Notes under the pieces: model-generated | Seen by the model: the letters and a program-made list of their open reading frames with translations, nothing else | Databases searched by the model: none | What the model was told of the DNA's origin: nothing | Position numbers and translations under genes: made by a program | Shown: positions 54,988 through 64,000 of the stretch, piece after piece | Position numbering within the stretch: position 1 is the stretch's first letter | Layout: each line of letters starts with the position of its first letter | From: Siphonodentalium dalli | Lineage: Eukaryota; Mollusca; Scaphopoda; Gadilida; Siphonodentaliidae | Assembly: GCA_032622095.1 (NCBI GenBank) | Contig: CP136062.1 | Span: 13,605,710-13,669,709, forward strand | Reading direction: 5' to 3' | DNA length: 64,000 nucleotides

Positions 54988-57890
54988 GTTTGAGTTTGAG
55001 TTATTTATTCGTTCAACACATACAATTGTCAATAGACAATTGTCAATAGACAAATAATAACATAATTATACATAGTTATACAATTTCAACATAATAGTTA
55101 ATACATAGGAAGTAATAATAGAAAGTAGGAAGTGTGGTACCAATGTATTAATATGATATATGGTATTATGGAAGTAAGATATATTGAAGTTTACACTTAT
55201 AAGGTGCAACCCCCATGGTTAAACTTGATAATTATTTTTGAAATTTTATTTTTATTTTTCCGGTTATCCAATTCTTTTGTTATGTTTTTATATCTGAAAT
55301 GATGGGTGAATTATTCATCTGTTCCTGATTTAGGTTTTCCATTGAATGGACTGCTATTCGACATACTTTTCTAAAAGATGAAGTTTATATTTTCTTTTAA
55401 ATGTAAAAGTGTTTTTTAGGTTTTTATCTAAGGAATTCCATAGAGTTGTTCCAATGTTTCTTGTACAAAATGCTTTGGTATTGGTTCTCCTGTAACTAAC
55501 TCTGAAATTTTCAATTTGTCGCGTGTTGTGCTCATGTGATCCTTTGACAGTGACAAAGAATGTTTGTAAATTAGGGGGCAGAAGCTCATGTTTAGCTTTA
55601 TACATTGTAAAAAGTGTGTTCATTTTAGTCAAGTCATCAAGTTTCAGGATTTTATACTTCTGGAATATTGGAGTACTATATGGCTTCTGTATCCAGCTCC
55701 ATCAATTATTCTCATTGCTTTTTTTTGAAGGTTTCTGAGAGGGATAAGCCTGGTGCTATAAACATTTCCCCAGATTTCACAGCAATAATTTAAATAAGGA
55801 GCGATTAAACACTGATATAGTGAGACAAGTGCTGATTTGCCTATTTGTTTTTTGACTCGTAGCAACAAGGCCATGCTTTTGGAGATTTTAGTTTGAATAT
55901 GCTTGATTTGATCAGTCCAAGTTAGATTATGGTCTATATGAACATCTAGAAATTTAGTAGAGTACACACGTTCAATCTTGCTGCCATTTATATTAACATT
56001 TATGTCTCCAGTCTGTTCTTCCTTATTTCCGAATATCATGAAATTTGTTTTTAAGTATATTTAAGGACAGTTTGTTCACTTGAAACCAGGTATTTAATTT
56101 AACCAGTTCTCTGGATACGGTCCTACCTAGCGATTCTAATTTGTTTCCTTTAACTCGTTTGGGACTTGATTCTTTTGAGAAAACATTACTCACAGACGAG
56201 ATTGTTTGCAGAAATGCTCACTTCTATATAATTTTATAGCAATTTATGCGTTTATTCAATGTTGGGTCAGATCATTTGCCATGGCAGAATTCTCCGCGTG
56301 ACAACTCATACAATATGAGTGATCATCCGTAGTCTATAAATTTTCTAGAAATTTTGGGTAGATACCACCAAATTGCGACCGGTTACCATAGCAACATATT
56401 TTCGGAAATGTATGCGTTTGGGGCTGTAATTTCGCTATATGACGATACCTTTGCGACATTTTGAATCAAATATAAATTATTTCCAAAGTTAAATGATCCA
56501 GGAATATTTTGCCAACATCTGGAACTAGCCTTGCTCAAAAATCACCCATCACCGACAGAGGGCGCCATGCAAAATGGCCACCAAACCCCCGTTTTCTAAC
56601 GTTAAAATGCTTACTTTCATATCATTTTATAGCACTGTATGCGTTAATTTAATGCTGGGTCAGACCATTTGCCATGACAGAATTCTTCATCTGACAGCTG
56701 ATAATATATGAGTGATCATCCGTGATCTATGAATCTTCCAAAAATTTTGTTTGGGTAGATACCACCAAATTGCGACTGGCAAATTGCGACATGGCAACCG
56801 ATTTTCGGAAAATTATGCATTTGGGGGCTGTAATTTCGCTATACGAGATGTCTGCGTGTGACATTTTTAATCAAATGTAATTCATTTCCAAAAAATTGGA
56901 TCCAGGAATATACTTAAATTGCTCTCGCTTCTTGTTCCTTCTGCTGAAGGGGTCAAGATTCACCTGCCATGGTGATTGACAACCGAAAAAATTGTCTACG
57001 GCTTAGGCTACTGGGCGCCGCCATTTTGGAACAATGACATCACGAATCATGGCACGCGACCCCCACGTGACGCCAAAAATAGGTTACATCTTCATGGACC
57101 CCTCACTGAGTGATCGGCCTATATTGAATACATGATACTATGTGCAAAAACATTTAATTATAAAAGATTCATTCGCTGATAACAAGTGCATGAAGTGGGA
57201 AACGGATATATCCGTTTCCCGTCCTGTAGGTAATGTTTTGGGAAACGGATATATCCGTTTCCCGTCCTAAACGAGTTAAGGAACAAATTAGTGTCATCTG
57301 CAAATTAGTATAAAGAGTGAGGGACCTAGTATAGATCCTTGAGGAACACCACATTTGATTTCCAATGAATCTGATTCAGTACAATTAATAGATACGTATT
57401 GGTGTCTGTACTTCAGATAGCTTGAGAGCCAGTCATGACATATTCCTCTTATTCCATAATGGTCGAGTTTTGACAGTAAAATTTTATGATCAATTGTATC
57501 AAATGCCTTTTTTAGGTCAATAAATACTCCAAGAAGGTATTGTGATTCGTCTTTTGCATCTGAAATTTCTTCGACAAGTTCCATGATAGCTTGAGAGGTA
57601 GATCGGTTGTTTCTAAAGCCATATTGGCTGTCTGAGAGAATATTTTGTTTATCAAAGAATGACATTAGGCGTGTGTTATAAAGTTTTTCCAATATCTTTG
57701 ATATTTGGGGTACGTAGTAGTGAAACTGGTCTATAGTTTGAGAATTTTTTTTTGTCGCCTGATTTGAACAGTGGGATGACGCGCGCGTGCCGTTTTCATT
57801 GCATCTGGAAAACATCCTGTTTGAAAGGAGGCATTGAATATATGTGCTAGTGGGGTGGTAATATATGGCAAGGCTCTTTTAATAAAGTAT
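54988..57890 (-). pseudogene. jockey/CR1-like LINE, 5'-truncated, split by a TTAA element
   Basis: Reading from 57890 leftwards: PYITTPLAHIFNASFQTGCF, a frameshift, ISKILEKLYNTRL, DSQYGFRNNRSTSQAIMEL, FIDLKKAFDTIDHKILLSKL and CGVPQGSILGPSLFIL. Then the LQMTLICS-type frame gives ADDTNLF at the insertion site. After the insert (56150-57279) the frame resumes with ESLGRTVSRELVKLNTW, LSLNILKTNFMIFGNK and the C-terminal region to about 55354. It ends in a (CTCAAA)n-type tail at 54988-55010. It holds RT and tail only, with several shifts, so it is not functional. Confidence 0.9.
56150..57279. mobile_element. 1.13-kb TTAA-flanked (piggyBac-like) element inside the LINE
   Basis: Bounded by TTAACTCGTTTGGGAC and GTCCTAAACGAGTTAA. 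Removing it with one TTAA restores the LINE reading frame across the site. Near its right end are two copies of the palindrome GGAAACGGATATATCCGTTT (57199 and 57241), 42 bp apart. The body contains two diverged roughly 350-bp direct repeats ('gtaatttcgctata', 'gtgatcatccgt.atctat'). No transposase. Confidence 0.88.
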
Positions 57891-58166
57891 TGTATAAATT
57901 TGTCCTCATCTGAATTAGAGTTCACAGTATAAATGATTAAATACACCATGTAAATATCTCTTCTTATTAATTGGGTGTACCGAAAACCTTCTATTTCTCT
58001 TTTTTCGTTGTCGGTACAAATATTCCAGCGCTATTATAACAAGTGTGTCATCAGGCACTGCCTCCATTCTAGAAATTATGTTATGAAACACAATACTTCG
58101 GGCGTTTATATTATAATTATTCTGCCGCTGCCATGTGAAAGCGACACACTCTCGCGGCGATGACAA
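57890..58166 (-). pseudogene. Harbinger transposase N-terminal fragment (5' part)
   Basis: The frame includes ALEYLYRQRKKRNRRFSVHP, INKKRYLHGVFNHLYCEL and, after a one-base shift, NSDEDKFIQYF. The R-rich stretch followed by HPIN...F..LY.EL is characteristic of the N-terminal region of HARBI1-like transposases. The coding continues at 54804-54985 on the other side of the inserted LINE. The catalytic DDE region is absent. Confidence 0.8.
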
Positions 58167-58229
58167 ACAGTTTATTCGCTATATAACCGCGTCGGCCGCG
58201 CCGCGCCCATGTGTAAGCGGCTTAACTCC

Positions 58230-59030
58230 AGAGCCTGGTGGTGGGGTGCATGACCACCCTCCAATTTCCAAAATACTTCCTCTTGACTCGAGTGAATGAG
58301 TCATGTCGCATTTCTTGAAAGACTTGGAAATTTATATAACTAGATAGACGAGGAAAGGAATTCTAGTTTATATATCTTATAGTTTTAAAGTATGTCACTA
58401 TTCTCGCTCCGGTATAGGCCTTATACGTGTAGTTACTAGCAATTATATACCATATCTTTGGCCTTTCCAAAACTTTCCACTTTCAGATAGCATGGGAAAT
58501 TCCCAGTCTAAATATATCGTGCTTGATTTACTGAAACTACAACTTGTGAACGGATAATTTATGTTTTGTATGTGATAACTAACTTCTTATAAGCATTTTA
58601 TGTTTTCTTGCAACATGATTTTCCTGTACTGCTGTCTTTAGTTTGTTAAATTGGTAAAGTGCTTTAATTCAACTCAATTTCGATCAGAAAATGACACTTC
58701 CCATGTAATTTTCTCCGTTCCCAAATTCGCCCCCGTATTATTTCCGTCGTATTAATGACGTCACATTTTGCAGCAGGAAATGGCGTCTTGAACTCTTGCT
58801 CCATTTTACAGATGTTGTATGTCCGTGTAATAAACGAAACTACCTCTAATTGTGGAACTACAGACAATATCCATTATGTCTGACTTAGAGAAAGAGTTCC
58901 AGCAGTATGACGCATGTGGTTATTGGCCGGTTCATTTTCAGGTAGAAATTATATGAATCATGAATTGGTCCAGTATACCATCACAGATCACTGTCAGGTC
59001 ATGCAGGCACATCCTGAATTCCACTTACTT
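58230..59030. other. intergenic, nothing gene-like
   Basis: Short ORFs only. It ends in an (ACTT)n tract at 59022-59040, which belongs to the LINE tail that follows. Confidence 0.4.
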
Positions 59031-59039
59031 ACTTACTTA

Positions 59040-59895
59040 CTTCTTCTTCTTTACACTCACATTTGAGTAACCTCCTTTTGGAGTAACCAGGTACATGTAG
59101 ATAAAATATAGTCCACTAGATACCGTATGTACATTCAAATGGGTTTCATATGTACAAGTTTCCCCGAGATCAGCTTGAGATCTGTTAATGACTGTAGAAA
59201 ACAGCTGTATAAAATAGATATTTATGTGTGTGCCTGGATTCCATTGATCCTTTTGTTAGTTCGTGTTTCTCTGGCCATGTCGATGAATCTCTTCTGTCTG
59301 GAGCAGTGCAACAAGTAGCAGTATCGATTGGCTGCCAGGTTAAACATACTGCTGATTGTTTTGATGGAAGGATCCAATTTAGTGATATCTAAGATGGCTT
59401 GTATCTTCTGCTGATCATTGAGACGAGTAAAGTCAGCAGAGCATAGTTGTTGGTATTCATGTGTGAGCAGAGTCGTTACTTTTTCTCTGGTATCTTTTAG
59501 AGTTGAGCAGGTCAGAAGGAAGTGAATCAATATGTATGTCTTCGTCTTCTTCTCCACAAAGTCTGCATACGGTTCCATTCTTAGTCTTTTTAAAATGACG
59601 GCTTTCTAAGTTGTAGGTCATTGTTGCTAGTTGTAGTCGAATAGCAAGCATTGCAGCGGCTTTTTCTGGGTTGATGTCAGCTTTGAGTATTGGATGCGGT
59701 TTACCAGGCTGGAAAGCATGAGTACTCAGGTGTGTGAGGCTTTTAGAGATGCTGGCTTGCTCAGAAATTTGGTTTATCCAATATTTGGAAACAGCATACT
59801 TAGTCATGTTTTCCATTGTGTTTTGGAGAATGGGCTCTGGTGTAGATCTCTTGCATTTGGTAGTTCATATTTCAACATCAGTCTACTTGTAGCTA
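59040..59895 (-). pseudogene. 3' fragment of another LINE (C-terminal zinc-knuckle region)
   Basis: Minus-strand frames in series: LKYELPNARDLHQSPFSKTQ, a shift, AVSKYWINQISEQASISKSL through ADINPEKAAAMLAIRLQLAT, and TVCRLCGEEDEDIHH. A further shift gives FLLTCSTLKDTREKVTTLL and AANRYCYLLHCSRQKRFIDM. C..C...H....C spacing is usual at the C-terminus of many LINE ORF2 proteins. A (GAA)n(GTAA)n tail at 59022-59050 marks its 3' end. It differs from the two other LINEs in this window. Confidence 0.75.
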
Positions 59896-60267
59896 CAAAC
59901 CAGCTTACCACTGACTATTAATTATAGTGGTATTTCACTATTATAGTGGTATATGACCATAACATATTCATGTTTCCTATATTTGCATCGGGAATAGAAG
60001 ACGGCGCACACCAGTGCACAATCAAATTTCACTCTTAACAACATCGCAGCGAAGGAACCGTCTTCCGACAAAATTTGTTCGTTGTGCAATCTCTTTTACG
60101 ACTTTATTTATAATTTAATGCACCAGCTTTGTTATTCAATAATATTACTTATAATACAGTAATAGTAATATATTCCTTTCTAAATGACAATAACAGGATA
60201 ACTCAATCGCTCCTTCATTATAAATTAACAACATTTAAACTAATTGGATGCTAATTGAGTTGCTTAT

Positions 60268-62300
60268 CGCCCTTACCAAAATGTCCTAACATAATTCTCA
60301 TGAGAATCTGACGTTAGATTCTCACGTTAGAATCTCACGTGAGGTTTTTAATATGCAAATTAGCAAGATCTCATAAGAATTTTTTCTCACATGAGAAAGA
60401 ATCTTTCCTCACGTAAGAAATATTTTTTCTCACGTAAGAATTTTTTCTCACGTGAGAAAAAATCTTGCTAATTTGCATATTAAAAACCTCACGTGAGAAA
60501 TAATTTTTTCTCACGTAAGAAAGAATCATTTCTCACGTAAGAAAGAATCATTTGTCACGTGAGAAAGAATCATTTCTCACATGAGAAAGAATCATTTGTC
60601 ACGTGAGAAAGAATCATTTCTCTCGCGAGAAAAATCCTTTTTTCATGCATATAAGAAAAAATTCCTGTTCTATATATTTCAAAATATAATGACCAGTATA
60701 ACAAATAAGGACTATCTAATTCAAACAAATCTATGTGCTACCAAATTCATTTTGGTATCATTAACAATTTAACACTGTCATTTATCATCTTTTTAAGGTT
60801 ATAAAATAACAAACACTAGCTGTCATTGAGAATTTCCAGGCTTTCGGACTGCTTTTGCCCCCTTACCCCATTTTCTGCTTCTGGGGTCCCTGATCTTAAG
60901 AGGCATTTGTGGTGTGCGATGAATCTATATTGTACAAATGCAGATCTGTATTATCACACAAATCTCACACTAAATTTCAACTTAACTTTTCATAATATTT
61001 GATCAACCAATTTTTCAATTGCTGTTCAACATGTGTGCATGTTGTACACTGCAACATGTTAACTGCTCTTCGTGGAATATTCCAAATAACTGTAAAAATC
61101 ACTTCCATGAAACAATGAAAAATGCCATAAATGTTTATTTCCTAAAATTCATTCATTTTGTTAAAATAGATTTGCACATTTACTCTGTCTTAGAATCAAT
61201 TAACAATAACAGAATTTTATTTGATGTGATATGGGCCATCATTATTTATTCTAGAAATATAATTTAAGATATTTGAAAATAAAATTTAAATCATGTTGAA
61301 CTTTAATATATATACATGTACTGCATGTAGTCTACTGTCTACCTGGTTGATAAATTACATATTAGAACCTGCAGTAAAGGCAACACAAGAGACCACATGG
61401 CATAAAATCTTGCCATGATGCCAGATGCATGATGCCCTAAAGCCCTCTGCCATTTATATAAATATTTAAGGCTTACCTAGCATATAGTGTGTATCCCATG
61501 TTGTGGAACTTATCATTAAAGAATATCCACAAATAAAACAATAAATATAACTCCATGTTCCCCTTCTCGTGAATATAACACAACTTAAGCTTCTAGCACA
61601 GATATAAAGATAATTTACAGTCTAAATCATGCACAGCAACTGACATGTACAGGGAACTCCAGTAACTGTTTTGGCGCATTTTATATTTTGAATTCTCCAG
61701 CATACACCAGATCAGATTTATCAAGACCACATGTTCTAGATTAAATCATTTTACCCACCATTGAAATCTGACTTAAAAATATCTACCCTATTTCTAACAT
61801 ATTCTCATGTAAGAAAATCACACTTAGCTTACTTTTCTGGAATTGGAGACCACACAATTTAAAGACTGTATTTCTTATGAGATCTAACGTGAGAATTTCT
61901 GACTTTGAAAATATCCAATAAGTTTTTGTGAAAAAATTTCATTTCCTCATAAGAAATCACGTGAAAATTTCTTAACACCGAAATTTAAAAAAAACTTACT
62001 TGAAGGATGATAATTTCAAAGTCTATTTTTCTCATGAGAACTCAAATTAGAATTTGCAACTAAGAAAAATATACTATCGGTTCAGTGGAAATATTTCTAA
62101 GTCTGCATTTCTTACGAGATCTCATATTTCTCACGTGAGAAATTTTTCTCACATAAGACCCTTGGTTAGAAAATTTATTTCTAACATCTTCTCACAAGGT
62201 TCATGTTAGATTTCTCTGCTTTGCATATCTTTCTAATATGCTTCTCATGAGATTCTTATAAGATTCTAACAACTTCTCATGAGAAATTTCTGTATGGGCG
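60268..62300. mobile_element. 2.0-kb foldback element with CACGTG-rich arms
   Basis: The ends CGCCCTTAC (60268) and GTATGGGCG (ends 62300) are inverted. They are followed by long arms made of variants of TTCTCACGTGAGAAA, at 60295-60645 and 61800-62290. In the left arm, CACGTGAGGTTTTTAATATG (60342) and its complement near 60470 form an extra perfect inverted pair. The middle (60650-61800) is plain AT-rich DNA with no transposase. Foldback-type elements have this design. No target duplication identified. Confidence 0.75.
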
Positions 62301-62438
62301 TGTAACGTAATGATTGATCATTCTCCTGGACAAAATATATGTATAATACCGAATTAGTGCGACCCTGAATCATTTTCAATGATTTGCGTGAAATATGATT
62401 TTGGATTATCCCTCTTTTATCAAATTATGGAATACTAT

Positions 62439-62458
62439 GGGGGGGGGGGGGGGGGGGG
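62439..62458. repeat. 20-G homopolymer
   Basis: An uninterrupted run. It can form G-rich structures and its length is unreliable in assemblies. The two overlapping short ORFs with poly-Gly are artefacts of it. Confidence 0.95.
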
Positions 62459-62677
62459 TAATAACAAATTTGCAGGAAGGTATGCCGGGGTGGGTGGTCC
62501 GAGAGGCAAAAAACACGTCTTGGATCTCTATTTCTTACAACGATTGTTTGGTGTATCGTACAGTATGTCTAAAGAGTGCTACATGTAAGTAGCCTCATAG
62601 TTTCTTCTACATAGCATAAAATTCATATATATTGAATTCAAAGCCCTCTTCTACAGCATTTCCTTTTGCCGTAAATA

Positions 62678-62826
62678 ATTTTGAGGGCTGTTCTGGGTAT
62701 ACACTTTCAGAGATGTATCATGGAGTGTTCGTATTAATTATATAAATGTGATTTTGAGGGCTGTTCTGGGTATACGCATTCAGAGATGTATCATGGAGTG
62801 TTCATATTAATTATATAAATGTGATT
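62678..62826. repeat. 73-bp direct duplication
   Basis: 'ttgagggctgttctgggtat' occurs at 62681 and 62754, with the following 50 bp almost identical. A smaller direct repeat ('agagatgttagtccatgtga') occurs at 62937 and 62981. Confidence 0.9.
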
Positions 62827-63077
62827 TTGTTATATTACTTCAGGGTATTAAGAATGAGTCAGCTGAACAAGCGATGCTTAAATCATATGAGACGAGTGAT
62901 GCTCGTAAACCTGAGAATCGAAGCAAGAACCGATACAGAGATGTTAGTCCATGTGAGTTGATCTATATATAACCGATAAAGAGATGTTAGTCCATGTGAG
63001 TTGTTTATATAACTGATACAGAGATTCACCCTCTGGGGACCTCATAGTCATGTCCAGCCCTGAAAATATGGTGCCAG

Positions 63078-63182
63078 TCATTTGCAGAATGAGGTCCCCA
63101 AAAGGTGAATTTATTGACATTTCGGGACATACATGTAGTGGGCTAGCATCACTAAATTCACCTTCTGGGGACCTCATTCTGC
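63078..63182. repeat. family B palindromic MITE copy
   Basis: GCAGAATGAGGTCCCCAAAA to CTGGGGACCTCATTCTGC, with the outer 'ccagccctgaaaatatggtgcc' end visible at 63055. An extra half-site lies at 63026-63045. Confidence 0.88.
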
Positions 63183-63265
63183 TTAGGGCTCATCTGTGGA
63201 AAGTATTTTAATTATCAAATAACATGTTTTTAGCTCAAATCCAGTCATAAGTCGGGATATTTTTA

Positions 63266-63636
63266 CCCTGTGCCAATGCATTCTCTTATATATATGCGAG
63301 TCGACCATAGGTCGCCTCGCATATATAAGAGAATGCATTGGCCTAACAATTTTTTATCATTTTTTTTAAATAAATGTTTCTTACAATTTTTAGGACATAA
63401 AATAAAAAAACATCCATTACCCTGCAGGGAGCCCCACACATATATAGAAGCATATAGAAGAGTGTCGTCTGCTCATGTTTGTCTGGGGTTCTGTATGGGT
63501 GAAATTATAAAATTGTTAAAGAATACAAGAAAAAATTATTAGAATTGTAAAAAATTGTTAGGCCAATGCATTCTCTTATATATGCGAGGCGACCTATGGT
63601 CGACTCGCATATATAAGAGAATGCATTGGCACAGGG
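63266..63636. mobile_element. complete family A double-hairpin element
   Basis: 371 bp, nearly identical to 51415-51782. The flanks 'aaatccagtcataagtcgggatatttttaccc' and the inverted 'gggtaaaaaaatcccgactggattt' show the inverted repeat extends about 25 bp further on both sides. 'gatatggcgggtcacata' after it matches, inverted, the sequence at 18789. Confidence 0.92.
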
Positions 63637-64000
63637 TAAAAAAATCCCGACTGGATTTGATATGGCGGGTCACATATTTTCAGAATCTGCTGTGTGTAGA
63701 TTGATTCTCTCAAGAGTTCGCAAAGTGAACTTAGGCAGTCTTCATACCAAATTTTGGACCAGTTTTTAGCTCAACTTTTGTGAATAAAACATCACAAATG
63801 TGTTAAATATTGATGTATATTACCGACGCGTACATGTATAGCTAAAAAATTGTGACTTTTTAGCATGCTGTACCTAAGCTACTTGACTGACTTGAAATTA
63901 CAGGATGATCTCAACCAAATGAGGACAATCTTACTCAAAATCAAAACGAAACAATGGTCAGTTTCTTAATAAACTAATGCATTTTATAATCCAACAAGTC
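63637..64000. other. right end of window, no gene seen
   Basis: Spacer sequence with a phrase ('ataccaaattttggaccag') related to the dispersed spacer repeats. No ORF or exon recognised. Confidence 0.4.

Larger units (their letters stand above)
54598..58222 (-). mobile_element. PIF/Harbinger-type element with nested LINE
   Basis: The terminal inverted repeats are AGCCGCTTACACATGGGCG at 54598 and its complement ending at 58222, extending about 36 bp with GCGGCCGACGCGG. TAA flanks both ends (54595-54597, 58223-58225), the three-base TWA duplication of Harbinger elements. Remains of a Harbinger transposase N-terminus lie at both sides of the LINE. Without the inserts the element is only about 0.75 kb, so it was already internally deleted. 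Confidence 0.9.

Noticed and set aside
62379-62592. Two short ORFs with a poly-Gly run
   Set aside because: They cross a 20-G homopolymer in two frames. The open frames are by chance.
63270-63542. 90-codon plus-strand ORF (and similar at 51294-51593, 10014-10235)
   Set aside because: These are readings through the family A hairpin element, which recurs at many places in several frames.
1-64000. tRNA, rRNA or other known RNA genes
   Set aside because: I looked for cloverleaf-like and rRNA-like stretches on both strands and saw none that I could support by eye.

Overview
This is animal nuclear DNA. It is AT-rich, has GT-AG introns, and is crowded with minisatellites, foldback MITEs and decayed transposons. 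The low-copy spacer repeats, including several phrases around 'accaaattt' and 'catccggaaac', remind me of marine bivalve or other molluscan genomes. That placement is an impression, not a proof.

One host gene is visible. It lies on the minus strand and runs from its start codon at 49581 down to at least 10902, and possibly to 3540. Ten exons can be joined with GT-AG borders and perfect phase agreement (49406-49581, 41244-41544, 31945-32158, 30370-30516, 27865-27959, 25948-26012, 24216-24317, 15508-15627, 12255-12514, 10902-11059). Together they give 546 codons. Residues 1 to about 300 form a complete tyrosine-kinase-like (TKL) kinase domain: glycine loop, VAVK lysine, alpha-C glutamate, HCD catalytic loop, DFG, PPE and CW..RP. 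The HCD loop makes it a non-RD kinase, the class that includes the RIPK and IRAK innate-immune kinases. An N-terminal kinase followed by a long polar, Ser/Thr/Glu/Asn-rich tail fits a RIPK-like layout. The 3' end is unresolved: there is either a 13-codon terminal exon at 8053-8094, or a chain 7022-7058 to 3540-3712 that may run off the left edge.

Layout from the left. 0-10 kb: 25-bp, 82-bp and 31-bp arrays, a GC-ended hAT-like element, and a Tigger/pogo element that landed inside the 31-bp array. 10-16 kb: the 3' exons among foldback MITEs. 16-24 kb: dispersed repeats and a pogo transposase gene split by a 1.04-kb hAT-like insert, followed by a 43-bp array. 24-32 kb: six kinase exons with arrays between them. 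32-38 kb: a roughly 70-bp array carrying a TTAA-flanked element and a TIR element that itself holds a LINE. 42-47 kb: a 5-kb ATT-rich satellite in intron 1. 49.6-64 kb, upstream of the kinase: nested elements, including a Harbinger element that contains a LINE that contains a TTAA element.

Two themes stand out. First, at least two exon/5'-splice-site junctions of the kinase are tandemly duplicated into the following intron, making rows of decoy donor sites. Second, many insertions have recognisable target-site duplications or empty sites, so the order of insertion can be read directly. No RNA gene or CRISPR array was recognised.
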